From positions 4,030,001 to 4,094,000 of the forward strand of contig CP116670.1 of the NCBI GenBank assembly GCA_028370155.1: a DNA stretch of 64,000 bases. Reading direction: 5' to 3'. Below, one piece after another: positions 37,623 to 48,239 of this stretch. The position numbers were made by a program, and so were the translations under genes. Each line of letters begins with the position of its first letter. Within the stretch, counting starts at the first letter, position 1. The notes under the pieces were generated by a model. That model worked only from the letters and a program-made list of their open reading frames with translations, made no database searches and was not told where the DNA came from. The DNA is from Arthrobacter sp. OVS8 (GTDB lineage: Bacteria > Actinomycetota > Actinomycetes > Actinomycetales > Micrococcaceae).

Positions 37623-37682
37623 GGGAAGACGGACGGGGAAGACGGACGGGGAAGACGGACGGGGAAGACGGACGGGGAAGAC
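37623..37682. repeat. 13-bp tandem repeat, about 4.6 copies
   Basis: The unit GGGAAGACGGACG is repeated four times without change, with a partial fifth copy. It lies right after the operon terminator and about 90 bp before the chorismate mutase gene. No coding or protein-binding role is evident; a slippage-prone minisatellite is the simplest reading. Confidence 0.9.
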
Positions 37683-37775
37683 ACCCAGGGATGACGCGCA
37701 GGAAGGCCCGCCGGGCGGGCCCAGGCGGCGCTTAACAGCAGAAGTGATTAGCGCCGGTGCCCCTAGACTGGGTCA

Positions 37776-38242
37776 ATGACCGAGCAGAACCAGACTCATC
37801 CTGAAGCCGATTCCTATGACCCCGAGGCCAGTTCGCTGGCCGGTCAGGTGGATCCCGCGGTGATGGCGGAGCTGTTGTCGATCCGCTCCAGCATCGACAA
37901 CATCGATGCCACCCTTGTCTACCTGCTCGCCGAGCGCTTCAAGGCAACCCAGAAGGTCGGATTCCTGAAAGCGACCCACAAGCTTCCCGCCGGAGACCCG
38001 GGCAGGGAGACGGCGCAGATCGCACGGCTGCGGCGCCTGGCTGCGGAGGCGCATCTGGATCCGGCGTTCGCTGAGAAATTCCTGAATTTCATCATCGGCG
38101 AGGTCATCCGGCACCATGAAGCCATCGCCGAAGGCCACGAGGCGGCACTCGCCGCCGATCACCAGGCGACGCAGTCCCTGCGCCCCGGCCCGCCGGTGAA
38201 GCAGCCGGACCCGCCGGCCCGACCTTCTCCGCCACCGCCTAG
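37776..38242 (+). CDS. Chorismate mutase (AroQ type)
   Basis: AroQ-fold chorismate mutase, about 155 aa, converting chorismate to prephenate for Phe/Tyr synthesis. The helical core MAELLSIRSSIDNIDATLVYLLAERFKATQKVGFLKATHKLPAGDPGRETAQIARLRRLA matches the family: catalytic Arg in LSIRSSID, Lys in RFKATQKVG, and the DPGRE motif. As read, the frame runs on to 38324 with an arginine-rich tail. Adding one C near 38218 gives a natural PTFSATA end at TAG 38240-38242, two bases before the next start. I prefer this end. Confidence 0.88.
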
Positions 38243-38244
38243 CC

Positions 38245-39288
38245 GTGGCCGCACCTCAGGCAGCGCCGCCGGAACAGGTCACCGCCACCGCCCTGGGCAC
38301 CTGGCCCGGCGACGACCCGGTTGAGGCCGCGCGCATCATCCGTGGTGAGCTGGGCAGCCCGCACCTGCCCTTCCTGGCCGAACTGCCGGACCGGGGCGTT
38401 GGTTCCGACGCGCTCGGCCGGACCGCTTCCCTGCTGGTGGACCTCTCAGTGGACGTCCAGCCCTACGGCTGGCGGATCGTGGACCGGCCCGGCAAGGACT
38501 TCAGGAGGGCGCGCTCGGCACTGTCCACCGACATCAACATCCTCGCCGACGTGATCGGCGCCGAGGAAACCCCGGCGAAGGACATCAAAGTCCAGCTCCG
38601 GGGCCCGCTCAGTCTCGCCGCGGGCCTCCATCTGCACAACGGCGAGCGTGCCCTGATCGACCACGGTGCCCGGCGCGACCTCGCAGCCTCCCTGGCTGCG
38701 GGTGCCGGCGGCTACCTCAGCCGCGTGGCTGCCGCGGCGCCCGGGGCACGCATCGTGGTCCAGATCGACGAACCGGAGATCGCCTCGGTGCTGGCCGGCA
38801 CCATTCCCACGTCCAGTGGCTACCGCACCCTGCGCTCCGTGCCGGGCAGGGAAGCCACCGATGCCTGGCAGCTGGTCATCGATGCCCTGCGGGCGGCCGG
38901 CGCCGTCGAGGTGGTGGTCTCCGTCCCGGAAGTGGAGGCGCCCTTCGACCGGATACTGGCGGCCGGGGCGGACGGGATCGCCGTGCCCCTGCGCGCGCTG
39001 ACCTCGCGCCAGTGGGAAACCCTCGCCGGCGCGGTGGAGGCGGGCAAACGGCTGTGGGCCGGTGCCCTCGATGTCTCGGACGCCGCTGCTGCGCCGCCGC
39101 GTGTCGCCGACGTCGTGGAGACAGTCTGGCGGCCCTGGCGCCAGCTGGGCCTGCCGGCCTCGACCCTCAGTACCCTGCGGGTCACGCCGTCGGGCGGGCT
39201 GGCCGGGCATTCGCCGTCGTCCGCGACGGCGGTGCTGGCGCGGCTGACCCAGGTCGCAGACGGCCTCAACCAGCTCGCGCTCGGCTAG
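38245..39288 (+). CDS. MetE C-terminal-like 'methionine synthase' family protein
   Basis: 347 aa, intact, GTG start two bases past the repaired chorismate mutase stop. It resembles the C-terminal (catalytic) half of cobalamin-independent methionine synthase: ATALGTWPGDDPVEAARIIRGELG at the start and KVQLRGPLSLAAGLHL in the middle, then IVVQIDEPEIASVLAG and a late LSTLRVTPSGGLAG. The usual MetE zinc cysteine motif is not apparent, so methionine synthase activity is doubtful despite the common name. Real function unknown. Confidence 0.78.
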   Translation: MAAPQAAPPEQVTATALGTWPGDDPVEAARIIRGELGSPHLPFLAELPDRGVGSDALGRTASLLVDLSVDVQPYGWRIVDRPGKDFRRARSALSTDINILADVIGAEETPAKDIKVQLRGPLSLAAGLHLHNGERALIDHGARRDLAASLAAGAGGYLSRVAAAAPGARIVVQIDEPEIASVLAGTIPTSSGYRTLRSVPGREATDAWQLVIDALRAAGAVEVVVSVPEVEAPFDRILAAGADGIAVPLRALTSRQWETLAGAVEAGKRLWAGALDVSDAAAAPPRVADVVETVWRPWRQLGLPASTLSTLRVTPSGGLAGHSPSSATAVLARLTQVADGLNQLALG

Positions 39289-39318
39289 GGCAGGGCCGGC
39301 ACGTCGTCGGCTGCCGCC

Positions 39319-40031
39319 TCAGCTGCGGCCTTCCCAGCGGTCCGGCCGGGCGCGGTCCGGAAGGTATCCCGGGGCCGACAGGCCGCCGGGGTACGGTTCC
39401 AGCCGGTAGTCGAAGTGCCCGGCATAGACCAGGACCAGCCCCAGCTGCGGCTGGATCACCTTCACCTGGATCCTGTGCTTTCCTGCCTGGCCCTCGTCCG
39501 GCGACCACCACTGTTCGGCGTAGGCCTTGGCGTCGAGGGCGGCCGGCAGGGGGATCCGCAGCGGTCCCAGGAAGAGCCGCGAGGCCTCTGAAACTCCCCG
39601 GAGCCTGCCCCCGGCGGTGACGCTGAGGTTGAGGTCTGTGACGAGCCGCCTGTACCGCCCGACGTAGTCCACCAGGCCGTGCCGGGTGCCGGAATCATCG
39701 AAACTGGTGGTGTCGTGGAACAACCGGGTAATGCCGGGGAAAAGATCTCGCGCCGGGCGGTGAGGCTGGAGCGGCCGAACGGGTCCACGTGGGCGTGGTT
39801 CTCGATCCGGAACCGGATGCCCTCGCCGTACTCGGGGAAAAACGACTCCTCGCCGCTGGCGAGGCGGAGCAGCGGGCGGAGCCACTTCTGCCGGCACCCA
39901 ACCACCTCGAAGACGCCTTCGCCGACGCCGTAGTGGCCGGAACCGGGAGCCAGTGCGAAGTACTCCTGCAGCTCCGGCTGCAACCGGGCAAAGTCAGCGC
40001 CGAGCGCACGCTCGTAGATTGGGGTGCTCAC
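39319..40031 (-). CDS. DUF4166 domain protein (frame-broken)
   Basis: About 237 aa, minus strand, convergent with the MetE-like gene. DUF4166 features: YERALGADFARLQPELQEYFALAPGSGHYGVGEGVFEVVGC at the N-terminus, then FRIENHAHVDPFGRSSLTA and a C-terminal half with LGPLRIPLPAALDAKAYAEQWW. The last part has HFDYRLEPYPGG. One break near 39742 splits the protein in two; a single extra base makes it continuous. Biochemical role unknown. Confidence 0.78.
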
Positions 40032-40202
40032 AGAATCCTCCTGGGGGACTGGCCGGTTGGCGGGCTCCTGCCAGCATGCGGCACCGGCGGCGGTTTGTCA
40101 CAGCGCCCCGCGGGGCGCCGGGGAGTGCTCCGGACACCGTCGGCGCCATGCCCGGGCGCCGGTGAATACGACAAAGCCATTTCAATAGGGGAATATATAC
40201 AT

Positions 40203-40877
40203 ATGAAGGCACGCATTCTGGTAGTGGACGATGACGAGGCGCTGGCCGAGATGATCGGTATTGTGTTGCGCAATGACGGGTTCGAGCCCGTCTTCTGCGC
40301 TGACGGTGCGCAGGCGATGGACGTGTTCCGCTCCGCCAAGCCGGATCTCGTGCTGCTGGACCTGATGCTCCCGGGCATGGACGGCATTGAAGTCTGCCGG
40401 CAGATCCGCGCCGACTCCGATGTGCCGATCGTGATGCTCACGGCCAAGGCAGACACCTCCGATGTGGTCCGCGGTCTCGAGTCCGGTGCCGATGACTACG
40501 TTCCGAAGCCGTTTAAACCGGCCGAGCTCGTCGCCCGGGTCCGGGCGCGGCTCCGGCCCGGCGACCAGAAGGCGCCGGAGACGCTGCGCATCGCCGACGT
40601 CACCATCGACGTTGCCGGACACCTGGTCAGCCGGGGCACCGAGCGCATCTCGCTGACACCGCTGGAATTCGATCTGCTGGTGGCGCTGGCCCGCAAGCCC
40701 TGGCAGGTCTTCACCCGGGAACTCCTCCTGGAGCAGGTCTGGGGCTACCGGCATGCCGCCGACACGCGGCTGGTCAACGTCCACGTCCAGCGGCTGAGGT
40801 CGAAGATCGAACGCGACCCGGAAGCCCCCGAAGTTGTATTGACGGTCCGTGGTGTCGGCTACAAAGCAGGGTCCTGA
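40203..40877 (+). CDS. mtrA: Response regulator MtrA
   Basis: OmpR/PhoB-family regulator of 224 aa, intact, controlling cell division and cell-wall genes in Actinobacteria. Receiver domain: acidic pocket D10-D11, phospho-acceptor D53 in LLDLMLPG, T80 and K102 in YVPKPF. Winged-helix domain about 130-224 with LTPLEFDLLVALARKP, VFTRELLLEQVWGYRHAADTRLVNVHVQRLRSKI and VLTVRGVGYK. ATG 40203 follows AGGGGA. The kinase MtrB begins just downstream. Confidence 0.96.
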   Translation: MKARILVVDDDEALAEMIGIVLRNDGFEPVFCADGAQAMDVFRSAKPDLVLLDLMLPGMDGIEVCRQIRADSDVPIVMLTAKADTSDVVRGLESGADDYVPKPFKPAELVARVRARLRPGDQKAPETLRIADVTIDVAGHLVSRGTERISLTPLEFDLLVALARKPWQVFTRELLLEQVWGYRHAADTRLVNVHVQRLRSKIERDPEAPEVVLTVRGVGYKAGS

Positions 40878-40914
40878 TCCGTCGGACGGCCGCACTGGCA
40901 GCGGTCCGCGTCCG

Positions 40915-43108
40915 GTGAGTGCCCCCGTGGACGGGGCCGCCGCCGAGATCGCCGCCCGCACGTCAGTTGATCTCCGCGAGCCGGGCCGCGCCGCGCCCGC
41001 TTCCGACGCACCTGCCGCCGGCACTCCCGTGTCTGGCGCGCCCGACGCCGTCAAGCCTGACGCGGTCGCACCCGACGCCGTCAAGCCTGACGCGGTCGCG
41101 CCCGACGCCGTGGAACCCGTCACGGTAGCGCCAGCCGCCGTCAAGCCTGACGCGGTCGCGCCCGACGCCGTGGAACCCGTCACGGTAGCGCCAGCCGCCG
41201 TCACGCCCGACGCAGTTGACCCCGACGCCGTCGAACCCGGCCCGGCGGCAGCCGCGCCGCGCCGGAACGGTCCGGCCGCCCGCTGGCATGCCGCCCGGTT
41301 CCGCACCCGGCTCTGGGTGAAGCGCGCCCGGATCGTAGGCGTGCGGGTGGCGAGGCTGGTCCGGATCGGAGCCGCCGGCCTGCTCCCGGACTGCACTACC
41401 TGCTCCGCTCATTGCACCGCAAATGGCGGCGGTCATTGCAGTTCCGGACGGTGCTGACTACGCTTCTGCTGGCGATCACGTCCTTCGCCGTGGTCGGCGC
41501 GTACCTGTCGAACCAGATCGCCAACCACCTCTTCCAGGAGCGGCTCGTCCAGGCCGAATCGGAGACGCGCTACAACGTCAAGCAGGTCCAGGACACCTTT
41601 GACGGCGCCCAGGTCACCGATCAGTCCAGCGTCATTACGCTCGTCTACGACACCCTGAACGCAGTCGAAGGCCGCGGCTCCGTGATCCAGCGGCGCTACG
41701 TCTTTGAGGCGATGCCGGATCAGACCAAGCCCCGCAACCGCTGGGTCGAGTCGCGGGCCTCGGACCAGCTCACCATCAGTGTTATCCCTCCCGAACTGCG
41801 CAAGTCCGTGCAGGATTCCGGCAAGGAGCAGTTCTGGGCCTCCACGGAGTTCCCGGTGGGAACCGAAGACCGGCCCGGGATAGCCGTCGGCAACAAAGTC
41901 ACCTTCAACGGCACGGTCTATGAGCTCTACCTGATCTACGACCTGAACACCGCACAAAAGACGCTCGACGAGATCCAGAACGTGCTGCTGGCCGGCGGCG
42001 CCGTGCTGGCGCTGCTGATCGGCGCTGTGGCCTGGTATGTGACCCGGAACGTCGTCAGCCCGGTCAGCCACGCCGCCGTCGTGTCCGAGAAGCTCGCGGC
42101 GGGGCAACTGCAGGAACGCATGGTGGTCAAAGGCGAGGACGAGGTGGCCCGGCTCGGGGCGTCCTTCAACCACATGGCCGCCAGCCTGCAGGAACAGATC
42201 ACCCAGCTGGCCACCCTGTCCCAGATGCAGCAGCGGTTCGTCTCCGACGTCTCCCATGAGCTGCGGACCCCGCTCACCACCGTGCGGATGGCCGCAGAAG
42301 TGCTCTACGACGCACGCGAGGACTTCGACCCCATCAACAAGCGTTCGGCGGAGTTGCTCTACAACCAGGTGGAGCGATTCCAGTCCCTCCTGGCCGACCT
42401 GCTGGAGATCTCCCGCTTCGACGCCGGTGTGGCAACGCTCGACGCCGAACCGGGCGATATCGGCCAGCTCGTGTCGCATGTGATGGAGGGCGTTGCCCCG
42501 GTGGCCGCCGAGTACGGTTCAGCGGTAAGCCTCAACGCGCCGTCAGACAGCATCATCGTGGACATGGATGACCGCCGGATCGACAGGATCCTGCGCAACC
42601 TCATCCTGAACGCCCTGGAACACGGCGAAGGCCGCCCGGTGAACATCTCCGTGGCCGCCAATGACAACGCCGTGGCCGTCGCCGTCCGGGACCACGGCAT
42701 CGGCATGACACCCGCGGAAGCGGCACGGGTGTTCGACCGGTTCTGGCGCGCGGACCCGGCGCGTGCGCGCACCACCGGCGGCAGCGGCCTCGGACTGTCC
42801 ATCGCCGCCGAGGACACCAAGCTCCATAACGGCTGGCTCCAGGCGTGGGGCAGCAAGGGAAGCGGCGCCAATTTCCGCCTCACCCTCCCGCTGCGCCAGG
42901 GCGAGTCCATCACGAAATCCCCCTGCAGCTGGAGCCGGTCGACGTCGGACTTCACGGCGGGGAACGCACGGACCATGCTGCTGCTGGACCACTCGCCAGC
43001 CCCCGCGCCGACGGCTCGAACCAGGGCAACGGGTCCGGCTCCGGCACGCCCGGCGCCGCACAGCCGGCACCGGAACCACGGACCCCGACACGGCGGAAAC
43101 CGGAATGA
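40915..43108 (+). CDS. mtrB: Sensor histidine kinase MtrB (frame-broken)
   Basis: Membrane sensor kinase partner of MtrA, about 730 aa with start GTG 40915 (the open frame also permits 40849, inside mtrA). It has a long Ala/Val/Pro/Asp-repeat N-terminus, a basic patch, then TM1 (VLTTLLLAITSFAVVGAYL), an extracytoplasmic domain and TM2 (LLAGGAVLALLIGAVAWYV). Next come HAMP, the H-box VSDVSHELRTPLTTVRMA, the N-box RILRNLILNALEHGEG and the G-boxes DHGIGM and GSGLGLSI. Breaks are near 41390 and near 42922 (five C, probably six). The second repair gives the natural end at 43108, eleven bases before lpqB. Confidence 0.93.
41041..41238 (+). repeat. 30-bp coding tandem repeat in the mtrB N-terminus
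   Basis: Six and a half degenerate copies of a 30-bp unit, with a 60-bp higher-order repeat (41101-41160 and 41161-41220 share the first 43 bases). It encodes PDAVKPDAVA-type decapeptides with variants PVTVAPAAV. The period is a multiple of three, so the length can change without breaking the frame. Confidence 0.85.
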
Positions 43109-43118
43109 AGGAGGGGTC

Positions 43119-44838
43119 ATGAGCGGTGCCTCTGGGAAGGCCACCCGCGCCGCGGCAGCGCTGCTGGCGGTGCTGCTGTTCCTGCTGACGTCGTGCGCGC
43201 AGATCCCGCGTTCGGGCCCCGTGGGGAAAAGCAAGGATGAGAGCGCGGGGAACCCCAACAACGCCCCTGTGTTTTTCCGACCGCGCCGCGTGCGGGGCCA
43301 GCCCGGAAGCGGTGATCGAGGATTTCTATCTCGCCGGCAGCGGCTACGAGGACGACTACGCGGTGGCACGCCAGTACCTGACGCAGGCGTCGTCGGTGAC
43401 CTGGAAACCGGACCAGCGGGTGCTCGTCTTCCGCTCCGCGCGCGTGGTGCCCACCGGCGTCGAAAACGTCTTCAACTACGAACTGGACGTGGCCTACTCC
43501 GTCGATGCGGACGGGGTGGCCACCCAGCTGCCGGAAGGGACCAAGGAGAACATTCCCGCGACGCTGACCCAGGTGGACGGTGAATGGCGTATTGCGGAAC
43601 TCCCGGACGGAACGGCGATCCCGGAGGAGACCTTCAAGGTCATCTACGGTGCGTATCCGATTTATTTCTACGACCCCACTTTCACCTACGCGGTGCCCGA
43701 CGTCCGCTGGTTCATCAAGAAGAAGACTGTCAAGGCCATGACCAGCGCGCTGCTCGGCGGTCCGGCCCCTTACCTCAAGGGCGCGGTCGTCAGTGCCTTT
43801 CCCTCGGGCATCAAGCTGGCCCGCGAATCGGTCCCTGTGGTCTCCGGCGCCGCGCAGGTTGACCTGACGGCGAAGGACCTCGTGGAGGCCTCCAACGAGG
43901 ACAGGCTGCGGATGCAGACCCAGCTTGCCCTCACTTTCCGCAGCCAGCCCGATGTCATCAACGTGGAGCTCCGGGCCAACCAGGACCTTGTGCGCGTGGA
44001 GGACAACGGTTCGGTGCTCCCTCCGGTCCGGGACAAGAACGTGCCGGACCGCCAGATCGCGGTGAGCAACAACGCTCTGGTCCGGTACGAGAACAACAGG
44101 ATCTCGCCGCTTCCGGATATCCGGTCCGTCGTGGCCCTGGCGCCCCGGTCCCCGGCGGAGTCCCCGGTCTCACAATCGGCGGCCTTCCTCAACGCCCGCG
44201 GCGGCACCCTGTACTCCATTGTGCCCGGCCAGCCCGCCAGGGCGCTGAACAGCCGGGACACCCTCACCCGTCCCTCCTTCGACCGGTACGACTGGGTCTG
44301 GACGGCCGGGCCGGGAGCCAAGGGCGCGACGGAACTGGTCGCCTTCCGGCCCGCCGGCGTGGCCGCAGGCGCCAGCGTTCCCAGTGTGACCGTGTCGCCG
44401 GCGTGGCTTGCCGGACGGTCCGTCAAGGAGTTCAGAGTCTCGCGCGAGGGCACCCGCGCCCTCATCATCACGGAACAGGGCGGCAAGAGCAGGGTGCAGA
44501 TCGCGGGGATTGTCCGGGCAGCGGACGGCACACCCAAAGACCTGACCGAGCCCATGACACTGCTGGCGACGAACAACCCGGATCAGGGCGTGTGGGTGGA
44601 CGACACCACAGTGGCCGTTATGAAGGGCTCCTCCAGCGCAACAGTGACTCCTGAGCTGCTGTTCCTCACCTCGTCCCAGCCGCAGCAGCTGGCACCATGG
44701 CCCGGACTGACAGCGCTCAGCGCGGGCAACGGCGCGGACGAAATCTACGCCCAGTCCACGGAAGGGATCTTCCAGCGGCTCGGCAACGGCTGGTCCCCGC
44801 AAATCAAGGGACCGATCGATCCGTCGTATCCGGGCTAG
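43119..44838 (+). CDS. lpqB: Lipoprotein LpqB (GerMN domain, frame-broken)
   Basis: Third member of the MtrA-MtrB-LpqB system; in mycobacteria LpqB modulates the MtrB sensor. Lipoprotein signal ALLAVLLFLLTSC at about residues 14-26. The GerMN domain includes IYGAYPIYFYDPTFTYAVPDVRWFIKKKTVKAMTSALLGGPAPYL and a C-terminal beta-propeller-like region with FDRYDWVWTAGPG. ATG 43119 has AAGGAGGGG upstream. Two breaks near 43280 and 43298 lie within 20 bp; adding one C and one G gives VFFPTAPRAGASPEAVIEDFY. About 573 aa after repair. Confidence 0.92.
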
Positions 44839-44989
44839 GGGGAATAACGAGGCCCGGTCGGGACTGACCGCTCGCCGCGACGTGGCGGTGCGTGTCCGGA
44901 CGCCGCATGTCCGGACACGGCAGCAGTAGTTCTCCACATGGCGTTCCCAGGCCCTCCCGCCGCGGGCCGCGCCGGGAGAACCTTGGTAT

Positions 44990-46015
44990 GTGGTGATTCC
45001 CAGACAGCTGACCGCCGCTGTGCCCCGGCGGGCCGCAGACCCTGATCTGTCTCCGGCGGCCACGGCTGCAGCACGACACCGCGGTGGCTACCGGCGGCCG
45101 CTGGCACGCCTGGCGGACGAGGCCGCGGCGGCCGCGGCCGAGGTCCTGGCACTCGCCGCGCCGGTGGACTGCGTCTGCTGCGGGGCTGAAGACAGGGCGC
45201 TCTGCGGCGGGTGCGAGCGGCAGCTCCGGCTGCTGATGCGCACACCGTTCCGGGCAGAAGCGCAGGCCCCCGCCCTAATGGCCGTGGACGGCTCGGTGCT
45301 CCTGCCGGTCGTGGCTGCCGGCCCCTACCGCGCGGAGTTGGCGCAGGCATTGCTCTCCTTCAAAAACACGGCCAGGGGCAGCTCGCCGGGGTGTTATCGA
45401 AAGGCCTGGCCGAGGCCATCAGGGCCGCTGCCGGGGAGTCTCCGGGACTTCTGCTCGTACCGGTCCCCACCAGCGGCAGCGCCTACCGGAGGAGGGGTTT
45501 CAGCCCGGTCCATGTGCTGCTCGGCAGGGCGGGGCTGCACCGGGCGCCGGCAGCGGGCCCCCATCGGGTCCCTCCACCGTCCACGCCCTCCGGAAGACCG
45601 GCCTGCGACCCGCCGTCGGAGGGGCCGGGGAGCGGCAGTGCCGGTGCTGACAGCCGGTGCCCGCTACCGTCCGCCTGGACCGCGCGGAGGGGCCGGGGGA
45701 CAGAAGGCATTGGGCCGCGGGGACCGTGCGCAGCGGGTGCGCGGGTCCATGCGGGTCCGCCGCGGACTTTTCGCGCCGGTGGTGCACGGACAGCCGTGCA
45801 TCATCGTTGACGATGTCCTCACCACCGGTGCCACGCTGGCCGAGGCGGCCCGGGCGCTGCGTGCTGCCGGGGCGCTGGTGAGGGGCGCCGTCGTCCTGGC
45901 TGCGACACGCCCGCCGGTCGCGCTGGACTTCGGCCCGGCTGACCGCGACATGGCAGGGAACCGGCCCGTCAATGAAAAAATAAACCAAAAAAGGATGAAT
46001 AAGAGGTGTCTATGA
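44990..46015 (+). CDS. ComF-family phosphoribosyltransferase-like protein (frame-broken)
   Basis: ComF family, linked to DNA uptake in competent bacteria but widespread without known role in Actinobacteria. N-terminal zinc-finger cysteines (CVCCGAEDRALCGGC), GPYRAELAQALLSFKN, then the type I PRT domain with LLLVPVPTSGSAYRRRGFSP. The PRPP-binding loop is IIVDDVLTTGATLAEAARAL near 45800. At least three breaks, near 45372, between 45500 and 45600, and near 45640. The reading frame returns to that of the start before the PRPP loop. The tail (NEKINQKRMNKRCL) is lysine-rich and AT-rich, unlike the rest, so the true end is uncertain. The 130 bp to hpf hold no other recognised feature. Confidence 0.75.
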   Translation: MVIPRQLTAAVPRRAADPDLSPAATAAARHRGGYRRPLARLADEAAAAAAEVLALAAPVDCVCCGAEDRALCGGCERQLRLLMRTPFRAEAQAPALMAVDGSVLLPVVAAGPYRAELAQALLSFKNTARGSSPGCYRKAWPRPSGPLPGSLRDFCSYRSPPAAAPTGGGVSARSMCCSAGRGCTGRRQRAPIGSLHRPRPPEDRPATRRRRGRGAAVPVLTAGARYRPPGPRGGAGGQKALGRGDRAQRVRGSMRVRRGLFAPVVHGQPCIIVDDVLTTGATLAEAARALRAAGALVRGAVVLAATRPPVALDFGPADRDMAGNRPVNEKINQKRMNKRCL

Positions 46016-46144
46016 ACTAACGTCGAAGATGGGTACCAAGAACAGATGTACCTGTCGATAGCGGCTCGGAAAGGGCTCGACTGTCAGTCAGAACAGCCCC
46101 AGGAAGTGCCGCCGTCGTGTCACCGAAGTCATTTGGAGGGCACC

Positions 46145-46900
46145 ATGGAGTTCATGATCAGCGGACGCAATTTGACGGTCTCAGACCGGTTCCGCGAGTA
46201 TGCCGACGAGAAGGTCTCGAAGATCGCGTCGCTGGGGGACAAAGTCCAGAGGGTGGACGCGAAGGTTTCCAAGGAGACCAAGGCCCGGCAGACCGACGAG
46301 ATGCTCACGGTTGAGCTGACTGTCCTGGGCCGTGGCCCCGTGATTCGTGCCGAAGCCAGCGCCGCAGACAAATTCGCCGCGTTCGATCTCGCTTACAACA
46401 AGCTTCTTGAACGCCTGCGCCGGGCGAAGGACCGCAAGAAGGTCCACCACGGCAGGCACACCCCCAAGTCCGTCACCGAGGCGACGGCAACCCTTGAGCC
46501 CGCGAGCACCAGCGAGCCCATCTACGAAGAGGCGAACCACTGGCTGGAACCCAAAGAGGCTCCCGCCGAAAAATCGCCCTATGAGGTCGAGAACGATATC
46601 CCGGCCGGAGACTCACCCGTGCTCATCCGCCGGAAGGTCTTCCCCGCGTCGTCCCTCACGCTCGACGACGCCGTCGACAACATGGAACTCGTGGGCCACG
46701 ACTTCTACCTCTTCGTAGACAAGGAGACCAAGGCTCCGTCCGTCGTGTACCGCCGCGACGGGTGGACCTATGGAGTGATCTCCCTGGACCAGACCTGTGA
46801 GCCCGGGGAGTCCGCCCTGGAAGAGAAGATCCTCGCCTACCGTTCCGAGGATGTGCCGCCACAGCCTAAGCTGGTGCTGACCATCCAACGAAAGGACTGA
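46145..46900 (+). CDS. hpf: Long-form ribosome hibernation-promoting factor HPF
   Basis: 251 aa, intact. N-terminal S30AE/YfiA domain (1-100: MEFMISGRNLTVSDRFREYADEKVSKI, then FDLAYNKLLERLRRAKDRKK), a linker of about 80 aa, and a C-terminal dimerisation domain (about 185-250: RKVFPASSLTLDDAVDNMELVGHDFYLFVDKET, YRRDGWTYGVISL). Long HPF joins 70S ribosomes into inactive 100S dimers during stationary phase. ATG 46145 follows GGAGGG. Confidence 0.95.
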   Translation: MEFMISGRNLTVSDRFREYADEKVSKIASLGDKVQRVDAKVSKETKARQTDEMLTVELTVLGRGPVIRAEASAADKFAAFDLAYNKLLERLRRAKDRKKVHHGRHTPKSVTEATATLEPASTSEPIYEEANHWLEPKEAPAEKSPYEVENDIPAGDSPVLIRRKVFPASSLTLDDAVDNMELVGHDFYLFVDKETKAPSVVYRRDGWTYGVISLDQTCEPGESALEEKILAYRSEDVPPQPKLVLTIQRKD

Positions 46901-46901
46901 C

Positions 46902-48169
46902 GTGCAGGAAGTGCTGAGCCTCCCGCAGGCACGGCGAATCGCACTGGCAGCCCAGGGATTAGACAAAGTACGGCCCGCCGGACCCGTCACAGCACGGGCG
47001 GTGGGCCGTACCTTGCCCGTTTGCACCTGGTGCAGATCGACTCCGTCAATGTGTTGTCGCGGAGCCACTACCTGCCGTTCTTTTCCCGCCTGGGGAACTA
47101 CGACCGCGCCATCCTCCAGCGAATGGCGGGCACCCACCCGCGCCGCATGATGGAGTACTGGGCCCACGAGGCCAGCTTCATCCGTCCGGACCACTTCCAG
47201 GACCTGGTCCTGTGGCAGAGCCGGAAATGGGTCGGGGCACACGCCATGGACCCCGAACTGCGCAGCGGTGTCGCCGCCAGGGTGCTCGACGCGCTCGCCG
47301 CCGGCCGCCCGATGACCGCCGCTGAACTCACTGCCCGCCTGGGCCACGTGGAGGACCGGCAGCAGGACAACTGGGGGTGGAACTGGAACGTCGTGAAGCG
47401 CGTCCTTGAACATCTCTTCGAGGCGGGCCTCATCTCGGCATCGTCCCGCACGGAATCCTTCGAACGGCGCTACACCCTTACCGCGAGGGTCCTGCCCGAA
47501 CGGCCGCACGACGATCCGGGTGCTGCGGGTAACGCGGATGCCGGGCAGGATCAGTCGGCCGCGCTGGTTCGCCTCATCGATGCCGCTGCCCGCGCCCACG
47601 GAATCGGCACGCTGCGGTGCTTTGCGGACTACTTCCGGACACCCATGCGTGCGTCGGCCGTTGCCGTGGAACACCTCGTCGACGCCGGCCGGCTGCGACC
47701 CGTCACCGTTCCGGGCTGGAACAAACCCGTCTACCGGCACGTCGACGCCAGACTCCCGCGCACGGCCACGGGCCGGGCACTGCTGAGTCCCTTCGACTCG
47801 CTGGTCTTCGAGCGACGGCGCCTCGAGGACCTGTTCGGCTTCCACTACCGCATAGAGATCTACACCCCTGAGCCGAAGCGCCGGTTCGGCTACTACGTGC
47901 TGCCGTTCCTGCTGCGGGACGGGATCGTGGCCCGCGTAGACCTCAAGGCCGACCGGGCCAACGGGCTCCTCCTGGCGAGGGCGGCCCACGCGGAGCCCGG
48001 CGCTCCGGACGACACCGCCGTCGAACTCGCCGCGGAACTGCAGCTCATGGCAGAGTGGCTGGAACTGGACGGGGTTATTGTTTCCCCGAAAGGGGACCTG
48101 GCGCCGGCGCTCGCGGACGCCGTGTCCAAGGCAGGAAGCGGTGTATCCGCTCTGAGGGAACAGGCGTAA
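46902..48169 (+). CDS. YcaQ/AlkX-type winged-helix DNA glycosylase-like protein (frame-broken)
   Basis: HTH_42 family, about 421 aa. Members include E. coli YcaQ (AlkX), which unhooks interstrand crosslinks, and AlkZ. The catalytic QxD motif is in LVQIDSVNVLSRSHYLPFFSRLGNY. Further features are PRRMMEYWAHEASFIRPD, GWNWNVVKRVLEHLFEAGLI (winged helix), LLSPFDSLVFERRRLEDLFGFHYRIEIYTP and YYVLPFLLRDGIVARVDLKADRA. The GTG start lies one base after the hpf stop. One break near 47012 is repaired by a single base. Activity on crosslinks is inferred from the motif only. Confidence 0.85.
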
Positions 48170-48239
48170 CCGGCCCTGCGTCTCTCCCGTAGACTAAACA
48201 CGCCAGAATTCGGCAGCTTGAGACTGGGAGCAACTTCAC

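Noticed and set aside
37623..37682. CRISPR array
   Set aside because: The units are contiguous 13-bp copies with no spacers, and no cas genes are present.
38245..39288. Naming the gene metE
   Set aside because: It resembles only the C-terminal half of MetE, and the zinc-binding motif expected for methionine synthesis is not apparent.
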